The position numbers and the translations under genes are program-made. The notes under the pieces are model-generated. The model saw only the letters and a list, made by a program, of their open reading frames with translations. It was not told where the DNA came from and did no database searches. From Candidatus Falkowiibacteriota bacterium (lineage in GTDB: Bacteria > Patescibacteriota > Patescibacteriia > Patescibacteriales > UBA12465), in assembly GCA_903857815.1 (NCBI GenBank), contig CAIOGK010000113.1:1-8426 (forward strand): a DNA stretch of 8,426 nt, in the 5' to 3' direction. Below, in pieces: positions 1 through 6,142 of this stretch. Within the stretch, counting starts at the first letter, position 1. Each line of letters begins with the position of its first letter.

Positions 1-20
1 AAAAATTTTTTAATAAAAAA
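1..20 (-). terminator. possible weak AT-only terminator after the fusA-linked small gene
   Basis: Read on the minus strand, the bases just after the TAG stop codon of the last gene of the str operon form a run of T, a short ATTA turn, a run of A and a final run of T. This could fold as an A-U hairpin followed by U residues. It contains no GC pairs and touches the window edge, so a stronger terminator may lie outside. Confidence 0.25.
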
Positions 21-356
21 CTACTCGATATTATGCGCATTGTTTTTAACTGCCGGAGGGATACGCCAATTATTTTTAGCCTTATCTTCCTCTGACAATA
101 CAGGCGCATTTTCTTGATTCTTCCACATCGAGATTTCGCGATTAATTTTATCAGTTAAATCTTCTCCTGTCAAATTTTCACTTATCTCTTTTTTAACAGT
201 AATATCAGGTTTTTTTTCAGGTTCGCCAATACTTTTTGCATAACGGTCAAAGTCCATAACCACATAAGAACTATCTGGATTATTATCGTCAAAAACGATT
301 ACTTTGTCGCCCGTCTTTTTTATTAATTCAATAATTTTTTTAAATTGCTCTGACAT
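21..356 (-). CDS. small hypothetical protein downstream of fusA, Phd-like N-terminal pattern
   Basis: This 111-residue protein is not confidently recognised. Residues 1-45 have a helix (about 3-15) followed by two predicted beta strands, KVIVFDD and YVVMDFDRY. That order recalls the fold of Phd/YefM antitoxins and similar small DNA-binding or dimerisation proteins, but no toxin gene is adjacent. Residues 46-62 are charged and probably flexible. Residues 66-82 could form an amphipathic helix, and the last 25 residues are polar. There is no signal peptide or membrane segment, so a cytoplasmic protein is expected. It starts 50 bp after the fusA stop codon on the same strand and is probably the last gene of the str transcript, in the place where tuf sits in many bacteria. 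No Shine-Dalgarno precedes the ATG; the upstream bases are A/T only in the last 15 positions apart from one C. Coding status is likely; function unknown. Confidence 0.75.
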   Translation of the reverse strand: MSEQFKKIIELIKKTGDKVIVFDDNNPDSSYVVMDFDRYAKSIGEPEKKPDITVKKEISENLTGEDLTDKINREISMWKNQENAPVLSEEDKAKNNWRIPPAVKNNAHNIE

Positions 357-406
357 ATTTTTATTGATTAATTTGGTAATTATTTTTTGCTCAACTTATT
401 TACAAA

Positions 407-2485
407 TTACTTACCATTTTTTTCTTTCAAAGTTTCAAGAATATTTTTTGGAACTTCGGCGTAGTTAGCAAATTCCATAACATAGTTAGCGCGACCTTGG
501 CTCATAGATCTTAATGAAGTAGAGTAGCCAAACATTTCTGCTAAAGGAACTTTTGCTTTAACAACTTTAATATTCGCTCGGTCGGACATTTCTTCAATCT
601 GACCGCGCTTACTACTTAAATCACCAATAATATTTCCCATGTATTCTTCTGGAGTAGTAACTTCAACTTTCATCATCGGTTCAAGTAAAACTGGACCCGC
701 TTTCTGACAGGCATCTTTAAAGGCAAATATAGCGGCCATTTTAAAGGCAATTTCGGAAGAATCAACTTCATGATACGAACCATAGAAAACTGCTGCTTTA
801 ACATCAACCATTGGATAACCAGCTAGAACGCCACTGTTTAAGGCCTCCTTAACACCCTTTTCAATCGCTGGAATATATTCACGTGGAATAACTCCACCCT
901 TAACTTCGTCAACAAATTCAAATCCTTTCCCAGTTTCTTGGGGCTCAACTCTTAATGAGCAGTGACCATATTGACCACGACCACCAGACTGTTTTACATA
1001 TTTATGTTCCGCTTCCGCAACTCTAGTAATAGTTTCACGATATGAAACTTGTGGCTTACCGACGTTAGCTTCAACGCCGAACTCACGCTTCATACGGTCA
1101 ACAATAATTTCCAAATGCAATTCCCCCATACCAGCAATTAAAATCTGGTTGGTTTCTTCATCAGTTGCAACTCTAAAAGTTGGATCTTCTTCAGCTAAAC
1201 GAGCTAAAGCAACACCCATCTTTTCTTGATCAGCTTTAGTCTTAGGTTCAACGGCAATCTTAATAACCGGTTCTGGGAAAGTAATCGATTCAAGTAAAAC
1301 TGGATCATCTTCAGCACATAAAGTATTACCGGTAGTAGTATTTTTTAAACCAATAACCGCCGCAATATCACCGGCATAAATTTCTTTAATTTCTTCACGG
1401 TGATTAGCATGCATACGAACTAAACGACTGATTCTCTCTTTATTTCCAGTTGAAGAATTAACAATATAAGAACCTGATGTTAAAACACCTTGATAAACAC
1501 GAACGAAACAAAGTTTACCGACAAAAGGATCGGTCGCGATCTTAAACGCTAAACCAATAAATGGCTTGCTATCATCGGCATTAACAGGGATTTTCTTTTC
1601 AATATCGCGCACGTCGGTTGCCTCAACTTGAGGAACGTCTAAAGGAGATGGTAAATAATCGTTAACAGCATCAAGCGCTAATTGAACGCCAATATTTTGC
1701 AAAGCCGTACCGCATAAAACTGGATAAATAGCATTAGCAATAACCCCCTTACGAATAGCAGCCTTAACTTCTTCGGGGCTAACTTCTTGGCCATTTAAAT
1801 ATTTTTCCATGGTCGCTTCATCGCATTCAACCGCCTTTTCAATTAATTCAGCATGAAAAGTGTCAACTTTAGCTTTCATATCTTCAGGAATTGCGATTTC
1901 TTCAATATTAACGCCAAAATGACCAGAAAATTGATAAGCTTTTTTAGTTAAAACATCAATTACACCTTTTAAATTATCCTCAGCGCCAATTGGTAATTGA
2001 ATAGCAACTGCTTTTTGATTTAATCTAGTTTTAATAGAATCAAGACTCATGTAAAAATCGGCGCCCATCTTATCCATTTTATTTACAAAGCAAAGACGAG
2101 GGACATTATATTTATCAGCTTGGCGCCATACAGTTTCGGATTGTGGCTCAACACCAGCTTGACCGTCAAAGACGGCAATCGCACCATCTAAAACGCGTAA
2201 AGAACGTTCAACTTCAACCGTAAAGTCAACGTGGCCAGGAGTATCAATAATATTAATTTTGTTATGTTTCCAAAAACAAGTAGTAGCCGCGGAAGTAATA
2301 GTAATACCTCTTTCTTTTTCCTGTTCCATCCAATCCATTTCTGCAGCGCCTTCATGTACTTCACCGATTTTATGCTTTTTACCAGTATAAAACAAAACGC
2401 GCTCGGTAAAAGTAGTTTTTCCGGCGTCGATGTGCGCCATAATACCAATATTTCTAATGTTTTCTAGAGAATAATCACGGGCCAT
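407..2485 (-). CDS. fusA: translation elongation factor G (EF-G)
   Basis: EF-G is the GTPase that drives tRNA and mRNA translocation on the ribosome and, with RRF, ribosome recycling. The 692-residue length is normal and all five domains are present. The G domain has G1 AHIDAGKT (17-24), the switch I motif RGITI (59-63), G3 DTPGH (81-85, including the catalytic His85), G4 NKMD (135-138) and a G5-like CGTA (258-261), with the usual G' insert at about 160-250. Domains II and III follow to about residue 480. Domain IV carries SGGRGQYGH and the tip-loop region GSYHEVDSSE, and domain V ends the protein. No truncation or frameshift is visible, and no second copy or mitochondrial-type split is seen. 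The gene begins 48 bp after rpsG, in str-operon order. The start ATG is preceded only by A and T for about 30 bases, so no Shine-Dalgarno selects it; MARDYSLENIRNIGI is the conserved N-terminus of the family. Confidence 0.98.
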   Translation of the reverse strand: MARDYSLENIRNIGIMAHIDAGKTTFTERVLFYTGKKHKIGEVHEGAAEMDWMEQEKERGITITSAATTCFWKHNKINIIDTPGHVDFTVEVERSLRVLDGAIAVFDGQAGVEPQSETVWRQADKYNVPRLCFVNKMDKMGADFYMSLDSIKTRLNQKAVAIQLPIGAEDNLKGVIDVLTKKAYQFSGHFGVNIEEIAIPEDMKAKVDTFHAELIEKAVECDEATMEKYLNGQEVSPEEVKAAIRKGVIANAIYPVLCGTALQNIGVQLALDAVNDYLPSPLDVPQVEATDVRDIEKKIPVNADDSKPFIGLAFKIATDPFVGKLCFVRVYQGVLTSGSYIVNSSTGNKERISRLVRMHANHREEIKEIYAGDIAAVIGLKNTTTGNTLCAEDDPVLLESITFPEPVIKIAVEPKTKADQEKMGVALARLAEEDPTFRVATDEETNQILIAGMGELHLEIIVDRMKREFGVEANVGKPQVSYRETITRVAEAEHKYVKQSGGRGQYGHCSLRVEPQETGKGFEFVDEVKGGVIPREYIPAIEKGVKEALNSGVLAGYPMVDVKAAVFYGSYHEVDSSEIAFKMAAIFAFKDACQKAGPVLLEPMMKVEVTTPEEYMGNIIGDLSSKRGQIEEMSDRANIKVVKAKVPLAEMFGYSTSLRSMSQGRANYVMEFANYAEVPKNILETLKEKNGK

Positions 2486-2533
2486 ATTTTAAATTTATTT
2501 TAATTTTTATTTATGTAAGGAGCTAAATTACGC

Positions 2534-3001
2534 TTATCTTGAGAAATGAGCGAAAGCCTTGTTAGCCTCAGCCATCTTATGAACTGCTTCCCTCTTCTTA
2601 ACAGCTGTTCCTTCGCCATTAGATGCGTCTAAAATCTCTGTAGCAAGCTTTTCAGCAGTAGAACGACCTTTGCGGTCATTAGCAGCTTTAATAATCCAAT
2701 TACAGCCTAAGAAATATCTTCTTTCACCACGAACCTGAAAAGGAACTTGATAATTAGCGCCACCAACTCTTTTACCTCTAACTTCAACAAGCGGAGAAAC
2801 TTTTTTAATTGCCTTATTGAAAATATGACGTGGGTCTTGTTTGGTTTTATCTTTTAAAATATCAAAAGCGCGATAGACGATACTTTCGGCAACGCTCTTC
2901 TTTCCTCTTTCCATGACGTAATTAATAAATTTAGCGATATTTTTATCGTTATATTTAGAATCACCTTCAATTGTTCTCTTTGGAGCTGGTTTTCCTCTCA
3001 T
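2534..3001 (-). CDS. rpsG: 30S ribosomal protein S7
   Basis: S7 is a primary 16S rRNA-binding protein that nucleates folding of the 30S head and lines the E site and mRNA exit. The 155-residue length matches the family. The N-terminus MRGKPAPKR is a variant of the usual basic MPRRG..PKR tail. Conserved core segments include KFINYVMERGKK, the RHIFNKAI helix, the beta hairpin around VGGANYQVPFQVRGERR, and the C-terminal helix KREAVHKMAEANKAFAHFSR. The gene lies 79 bp after rpsL and 48 bp before fusA. An 11-bp bulged hairpin ends 11 bases upstream of its ATG (3013-3043), where E. coli S7 is known to bind its own mRNA. No Shine-Dalgarno is present between the hairpin and the start. Identity is certain; autoregulation is an inference. 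Confidence 0.97.
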   Translation of the reverse strand: MRGKPAPKRTIEGDSKYNDKNIAKFINYVMERGKKSVAESIVYRAFDILKDKTKQDPRHIFNKAIKKVSPLVEVRGKRVGGANYQVPFQVRGERRYFLGCNWIIKAANDRKGRSTAEKLATEILDASNGEGTAVKKREAVHKMAEANKAFAHFSR

Positions 3002-3012
3002 ATTTGTATGGC

Positions 3013-3043
3013 CGCGAGCTTTTAGCAGCTATCTAAAATCGCG
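3013..3043 (-). promoter_or_regulatory. bulged hairpin before rpsG, candidate S7 autoregulatory element
   Basis: On the minus-strand mRNA the arms CGCGA+UUUUAG and CUAAAA+UCGCG pair perfectly for 11 bp, with a 7-base loop (AUAGCUG) and a 2-base GC bulge on the 3' side. It lies in the rpsL-rpsG spacer and ends 11 bases before the rpsG start codon. No U-tract follows on the minus strand, so it is not a terminator. In E. coli the S12-S7 intercistronic region is the S7 translational repressor site; position and shape suggest a similar role here, by analogy only. Confidence 0.55.
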
Positions 3044-3080
3044 TCTTATTTTAACTTATTTATTAAAATTATTTATTTGA

Positions 3081-3509
3081 TTATTTAGTAGCCGCTTTAG
3101 GTTTTTTAGCACCATAAGAACTACGGCTCTTTCGTCTTGCTTCTACACCAGAAGCATCATAAACACCACGAACAACTTTATAGCGAACACCAGGAAGATC
3201 TTTAGTTTTTCCACCCTTTACTAAAACAATGGAATGCTCTTGTAAATTATGACCCATACCTGGGATATAAGCGGTTACTTCCATTCCATTAGATAAACGA
3301 ACACGACAAATTTTACGTAACGCGGAATTCGGTTTCTTAGGAGTAGTGGTAGTTACCTTTAAACAAACGCCTTGTTTAAATGGAGCGCCTTTAGCAGTTT
3401 CTTTCTTTTTGCGGTGCAAAGAATCGAGACTAAGATGAAGAGCAATCGCGTTCTTTCTAACCTTTGTTTTCTTTCTTCCCTGCTTAACCAATTGATTTAT
3501 AGTTGGCAT
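3081..3509 (-). CDS. rpsL: 30S ribosomal protein S12, with an N-terminal insertion
   Basis: S12 sits at the 30S decoding centre and controls accuracy. The 142-residue protein has the conserved MPTINQLV start, the TTTPKKPNSALRK loop (Lys58 and Lys59, matching E. coli Lys42/43) and KTKDLPGVRY (Lys103 and Asp104, matching Lys87/Asp88; the Asp is the RimO methylthiolation site in many bacteria). Both lysines are wild type, so no streptomycin-resistance change is visible. Residues 17-40 are about 15 longer than in Thermus or E. coli S12, with the extra segment just before GAPFKQGVC. PGMGHN replaces the usual PGEGHN. It is the first gene of the str operon, 79 bp ahead of rpsG, with a roughly 120-base leader containing hairpins. 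An AGGCGGA-like stretch lies 15 bases upstream of the ATG but is sequestered in a hairpin and too far away for a normal Shine-Dalgarno. Confidence 0.97.
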   Translation of the reverse strand: MPTINQLVKQGRKKTKVRKNAIALHLSLDSLHRKKKETAKGAPFKQGVCLKVTTTTPKKPNSALRKICRVRLSNGMEVTAYIPGMGHNLQEHSIVLVKGGKTKDLPGVRYKVVRGVYDASGVEARRKSRSSYGAKKPKAATK

Positions 3510-3524
3510 AATTTTCAGTTACGG

Positions 3525-3541
3525 TCCGCCTACTAGACGGA
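3525..3541 (-). promoter_or_regulatory. hairpin in the rpsL mRNA leader
   Basis: In the minus-strand RNA, UCCGUC pairs with GGCGGA around the loop UAGUA. One pair is a G-U wobble that would be a C-A mismatch on the opposite strand, so the stem is intact only in the rpsL transcript. It ends 15 bases before the rpsL ATG and covers the only purine-rich, SD-like stretch of the leader. Confidence 0.45.
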
Positions 3542-3587
3542 TGCCTGGCGAACTTTGCTTATTACTAAATTTTAAATATTAAAATAA

Positions 3588-3603
3588 TCCTGGGTAGTCA
3601 GGA
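3588..3603 (-). promoter_or_regulatory. small upstream hairpin in the rpsL leader
   Basis: TCCTG and CAGGA form a 5-bp stem around a 6-base loop, about 80 bases upstream of rpsL and near the expected 5' end of its transcript. It is short and could be chance. Seven T residues at 3611-3617 on the plus strand do not make it a terminator, because no gene is read into it from the left. Confidence 0.25.
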
Positions 3604-3627
3604 CATGTGATTTTTTTATACTAATTT

Positions 3628-3656
3628 AATTTAACAAAATATAAAACATAAGTCAA
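3628..3656 (-). promoter_or_regulatory. candidate promoter of the str operon
   Basis: On the minus strand a TTGACT -35 box (3651-3656) is followed after 17 bp by TAAATT (3628-3633), a 4/6 match to the -10 consensus. The position suits a leader of about 110 bases for rpsL. The -35 is good and the -10 is weak; TATAAA at 3615-3620 is an alternative -10 without a good -35. Confidence 0.4.
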
Positions 3657-3708
3657 GAAGGATTAATGCAAATTCAGCCCATTTATGTACATGCTAAACC
3701 ACCTTCTT
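3655..3708. repeat. inverted repeat between the two divergent promoters
   Basis: AAGAAGG (3655-3661) and CCTTCTT (3702-3708) are perfect 7-bp inverted arms separated by 40 bp. The left arm overlaps the presumed minus-strand -35 box, and the right arm lies about 20 bp before the plus-strand -35 box. It could be a regulator site or a folded RNA, or chance in an AT-rich spacer. Confidence 0.3.
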
Positions 3709-3727
3709 AACATCGCAGCTTTACATA

Positions 3728-3756
3728 TTGACATAAATGTATATTTATGATATAGT
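3728..3756 (+). promoter_or_regulatory. sigma70-type promoter of the lipoprotein gene
   Basis: A perfect -35 box TTGACA (3728-3733), a 17-bp spacer, and a -10 box TATAGT (3751-3756) preceded by TGA, giving an extended -10. Transcription should start near 3763, leaving a leader of about 50 bases with no Shine-Dalgarno. The core is 24/30 identical to the promoter at 4775-4803. Confidence 0.8.
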
Positions 3757-3814
3757 GAGCACAGAAAAATCGTACATTTAAAATAAGTTACTTAATCAAA
3801 AAAAATCATTAACA

Positions 3815-4705
3815 ATGAAAACACCAGTTCAAGTTTCTCACGTAAAGTTTTTATGGATTCTTTTTAAAGTTGGAATCATCGTCGCTCTTTTAGCGTCAAT
3901 AATGTCTTGCACAAAGGAAGACGAAATCCCAGCTCCGAGCGAAAAAGTAAAAATTTTTGCTTCTGCTCTCCCCTCTCAAGACGGATTAAAATCCGCGACT
4001 ACTAACACCGAAGTTGCTTTAGGCGATACTGTCTGGTTTCCTCGCGACGTCAATTCATTAATGTGGGCGGTTGATCAATTCGGTTTACCGGCCAACGGCG
4101 CTTGGAAAATTGAGATGATTAAGACCGATATCATGATACTCTTTCAAGAGTCTTCAGGGTACAATCCGATTGGACGCTACACGTCTTATTTCGGGGATCA
4201 AATCGCTCACAAATTTCCAGAAATAGGTTTATACCGCATTTCATTTGGCCAGTTAACAGACGCCAATAAAATGGGAGAAGAATTTTTCTTCTTTGTTAGA
4301 GTTAGCGGAACTCCAGGAAAAGTTGGGGACAAGGACTACAATAACAACATTTTCCGTATGGAAAATAAAGTTATGACTGATACCTCTACTAGGGAATTAA
4401 GGAGCCTGATCTTTATTTATTTCAAGTTCTCTTCTGAACAAAAAATGGATCCGGAAAAAGCTTATTGCTTTCTAACTAGTTTCAAAAAAGATGGTTCGGT
4501 AATTTCCACTCCAATGCGCTTGAAAAGATGGCAATTTTCAAGAGATTATTACTACCTGGTAATACCTCCAGATAGCGAATCGACTGGCCAGTACCGAGTT
4601 GTTTTCATGGTTAGTGATACCCAAGGTTTTGATGGGTATGCCGACCAAAACAATTACCGTTCCAGTTGGTGGGGCAAATACGGCATAGAATTTGCCGCGC
4701 AATAA
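3815..4705 (+). CDS. predicted lipoprotein with PKD/Ig-like beta-sandwich domains, function unknown
   Basis: The 296-residue protein begins with a basic stretch, a hydrophobic segment (about 19-31) and a probable lipid-attachment cysteine (IMSC, Cys32) followed by TKEDE, the acidic tail typical of Bacteroidota lipoproteins. Met at -2 is not ideal for the lipobox. The mature part looks all-beta. Residues 65-165 end in HKFPEIGLYRISF and EEFFFFVRV, the strand pattern of PKD or Ig-like domains. Residues 190-296 look like a second beta-sandwich (YYYLVIPP, GQYRVVFMVSD) with a Trp/Tyr-rich end (SSWWGKYGIEF). No catalytic motif is seen. It should be anchored on the outer face of the cell membrane and may bind a polymer or a surface partner. 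It has its own strong promoter and terminator and stands on the strand opposite the ribosomal operon, so it is probably monocistronic. GC content in sampled stretches is similar to that of fusA. An extracytoplasmic location is likely; the role is unknown. Confidence 0.8.
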   Translation: MKTPVQVSHVKFLWILFKVGIIVALLASIMSCTKEDEIPAPSEKVKIFASALPSQDGLKSATTNTEVALGDTVWFPRDVNSLMWAVDQFGLPANGAWKIEMIKTDIMILFQESSGYNPIGRYTSYFGDQIAHKFPEIGLYRISFGQLTDANKMGEEFFFFVRVSGTPGKVGDKDYNNNIFRMENKVMTDTSTRELRSLIFIYFKFSSEQKMDPEKAYCFLTSFKKDGSVISTPMRLKRWQFSRDYYYLVIPPDSESTGQYRVVFMVSDTQGFDGYADQNNYRSSWWGKYGIEFAAQ

Positions 4706-4711
4706 TCAAAC

Positions 4712-4727
4712 TAGCAAATTTTTGCTA
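4712..4727 (+). repeat. small AT-rich hairpin between stop codon and terminator
   Basis: TAGCAA and TTGCTA pair around ATTT, seven bases after the lipoprotein stop codon and 14 bases before the main terminator. There is no T-run after it. It could protect the 3' end of the mRNA, or be incidental. Confidence 0.35.
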
Positions 4728-4741
4728 AAAATAAACAAAAG

Positions 4742-4770
4742 AAACCCGAATCTAACAAGATTCGGGTTTT
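4742..4770 (+). terminator. Rho-independent terminator of the lipoprotein gene
   Basis: A perfect 12-bp stem AAACCCGAATCT/AGATTCGGGTTT with the tetraloop AACA is followed by T's and a TTATT tail. The -35 box of the next gene starts five bases later (4775), so terminator and promoter are packed together. A run of A at its 5' side could let it act weakly in the other direction too. Confidence 0.9.
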
Positions 4771-4774
4771 ATTA

Positions 4775-4803
4775 TTGACAAAAATAACTATTTATGATAT
4801 AAT
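4775..4803 (+). promoter_or_regulatory. consensus sigma70-type promoter of the membrane protein gene
   Basis: TTGACA (4775-4780), a 17-bp spacer and TATAAT (4798-4803), with TGA just before it as an extended -10: a full consensus match at the best spacing. The expected start is near 4810. It shares the 13-base string TATTTATGATATA with the promoter at 3728-3756. Confidence 0.9.
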
Positions 4804-4810
4804 ATCGTCA

Positions 4811-4870
4811 TAGTGCGCTAAGCGATTGGCACTTAAAAGCCGTACAAGGCTATGCTCTATTACAGGAGCT
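4811..4870 (+). promoter_or_regulatory. candidate structured 5' leader with three stem-loops
   Basis: From the predicted transcription start, three short hairpins follow in tandem: AGTGC/GCACT (4812-4833, 12-base loop), AGCC/GGCT (4838-4851, 6-base loop) and GCTCT/GGAGC (4854-4869, loop ATTACA, one U-G pair). The leader is much more GC-rich than the surrounding spacer. The third stem includes AGGAG, about 30 bases before the ATG, too far to act as a Shine-Dalgarno. It matches no riboswitch class that I can recognise, and there is no T-run for attenuation. Confidence 0.4.
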
Positions 4871-4901
4871 AAAAAAATCGGTTCTTTAAAAATTAATAAT
4901 C

Positions 4902-6113
4902 ATGAGTGATTTAAGAAAAAAAATCCTAAATGGATTTATGAACGTGATCCTTATTGGGCTTCCTATAGCCCTAGTTCTGATGTTCGGAGAGAAATTTTCT
5001 CTCTGGATAAATCTACTAACATTAGGCTGTGTCCTAGTGGTGTCGGTCAGCCTGTCAATGATAGGAGATGAAGGCGAATACGAAAGCTCAAAGAGAATTC
5101 TGATTTCCGTAATTGGAGCGTCTATTGCCGCTTGTCTTAAAGTGCTCGAATATCCCGGTCATACCACCATGGTAATTATGGGCACAATCCTAATTATCTC
5201 CACCTTTGACCTCATTGACCGAGGTCAAATCATTTGGTTGGAATTTACCAGACGTTCGAGATTGCGTTTCTTGGGAAAATTTATTCTCCTAATAACTTTT
5301 CTCGGCAATATTGGTTTAGTTGTTGCTAATTTCGGAAGCCAAGCGATTTGGATTCCAATAGTAACAGCCTTACTGCTGCTAACTCTGCTGTTTAACCACG
5401 ATGCGTTCCTGCAAAACGATTCCTCGGAAAAAGAAAAAACATTCTTCATTTCCGCAGGAGCATTAATTCTCACCGGCGTAATTAGCACCTTCGTTCAATT
5501 TTGGACAACAGAACTTTTCCTGGGAATAAAACTCTGGCAACTATTAGCCGGATTAGCAATTCTAATTATCCTTATTGCGGCATTAGTCTTTATCTGGATA
5601 ATTAGACAAAGCAGAATTGAACGACTTGAAAATCAAGAGAAAGAAAGCGTTGAACGAGAAAAACAACGGAAGACAGAGGCCGAAAAAAAAGCAAAAGAAG
5701 AAGAAGCGCTAGCTAAAAGACAAGCCGAAGTTGATACAATCATGGCTAAAAATATTGAAAACTGGTCAGTTAATGATTTCGTTATCATCTGCAATCTAGA
5801 CGTGCAAACAGCCACAAAAGCTTTTCTTAAATCAAGCATTAACGGCGGATACATCGCCAGCCTAATTACTATTTCTGTTTACAAGGAACAGATTGTTTGG
5901 GGACATGGCTTAAGCACCTTCCTGCAAATACTTGAGCTTATTGCTCAAAAAAGTTATTCGGATGAAGAATTAGGTCGAATAACCACCATTACTCTAACTT
6001 TGAGAAGAAAAGTAACCGATTTAAAAGGAAGTGACGATGCTTTTTACAAAGGAGAGAAAGAACTCCTAAACATGATTACGCGAATTGAAGAATTCGCAAA
6101 GAAAAATGATTAG
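4902..6113 (+). CDS. polytopic membrane protein with coiled coil and helical C-terminal domain, function unknown
   Basis: The 403-residue protein has no recognised family. The N-terminal half has about eight hydrophobic segments, near residues 11-27, 33-53, 65-83, 87-105, 122-142, 146-164, 182-202 and 209-235. Basic stretches at 116-126 and after 235 suggest that those sides are cytoplasmic. Residues 236-283 are a highly charged Glu/Lys/Arg stretch (ERLENQEKESVEREKQRK onward), a probable coiled coil that begins directly at the last membrane helix. Residues 284-403 look soluble and all-helical (WSVNDFVIICNLDV, STFLQILELIAQK, ELLNMITRIEEFAKK). The layout, membrane bundle plus helical stalk plus cytoplasmic domain, suggests a scaffold or signal-coupling protein, but no kinase, cyclase or nuclease motif is visible. 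It has its own consensus promoter, a structured leader and a terminator. The ATG at 4902 gives a polar MSDLRKK before the first helix and has no Shine-Dalgarno. Confidence 0.8.
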   Translation: MSDLRKKILNGFMNVILIGLPIALVLMFGEKFSLWINLLTLGCVLVVSVSLSMIGDEGEYESSKRILISVIGASIAACLKVLEYPGHTTMVIMGTILIISTFDLIDRGQIIWLEFTRRSRLRFLGKFILLITFLGNIGLVVANFGSQAIWIPIVTALLLLTLLFNHDAFLQNDSSEKEKTFFISAGALILTGVISTFVQFWTTELFLGIKLWQLLAGLAILIILIAALVFIWIIRQSRIERLENQEKESVEREKQRKTEAEKKAKEEEALAKRQAEVDTIMAKNIENWSVNDFVIICNLDVQTATKAFLKSSINGGYIASLITISVYKEQIVWGHGLSTFLQILELIAQKSYSDEELGRITTITLTLRRKVTDLKGSDDAFYKGEKELLNMITRIEEFAKKND

Positions 6114-6142
6114 CAATCAAAAAACAAAAAAAACAAACAAGT

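Larger units (their letters stand above)
3510..3814. other. 305-bp divergent intergenic region between rpsL and the lipoprotein gene
   Basis: No gene is apparent. The left part is the rpsL leader (hairpins at 3525-3541 and 3588-3603) and its weak promoter. The middle (3655-3708) has AAGAAGG and CCTTCTT as 7-bp inverted arms 40 bp apart, with a possible inner extension pairing TTA..GCA with TGC.TAA, and contains the palindrome ATGTACAT (3685-3692). CATTTATGT (3680-3688) is also inverted as ACATAAATG (3731-3739), the second arm overlapping the plus-strand -35 region. The right part is the strong promoter at 3728-3756 and an A-rich leader of about 50 bases. Confidence 0.6.

Noticed and set aside
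369..409. AT-rich inverted repeat (TAATTTG/CAAATTA) between fusA and the small downstream gene
   Set aside because: Almost only A-T pairs, with a loop of over 20 bases and no T-run; expected by chance in this spacer and weaker than the terminators elsewhere in the window.
2188..2448. 86-codon minus-strand frame overlapping the 5' part of fusA in another frame
   Set aside because: It is a frame-shifted reading of the EF-G G domain; the correct frame is uninterrupted.
2231..2467. 78-codon open frame on the plus strand inside fusA
   Set aside because: It lies wholly antisense to strongly conserved EF-G coding sequence, has no promoter or start signal, and its product has no domain features.
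3588..3617. Hairpin followed by seven T residues on the plus strand, terminator-like
   Set aside because: The stem has only 5 bp, seven bases separate it from the T-run, and no plus-strand gene ends to its left.
4742..4770. Terminator hairpins considered as integron-type attC or transposon ends flanking a mobile cassette
   Set aside because: Each has an A-rich or T-rich flank typical of terminators; there is no integrase, no conserved core sites and no target-site duplication.
5225..5854. Two antisense open frames (5225-5488 and 5633-5854) in the membrane protein gene
   Set aside because: The sense frame encodes clear membrane helices and a coiled coil over the same bases; the antisense frames have no initiation signals.
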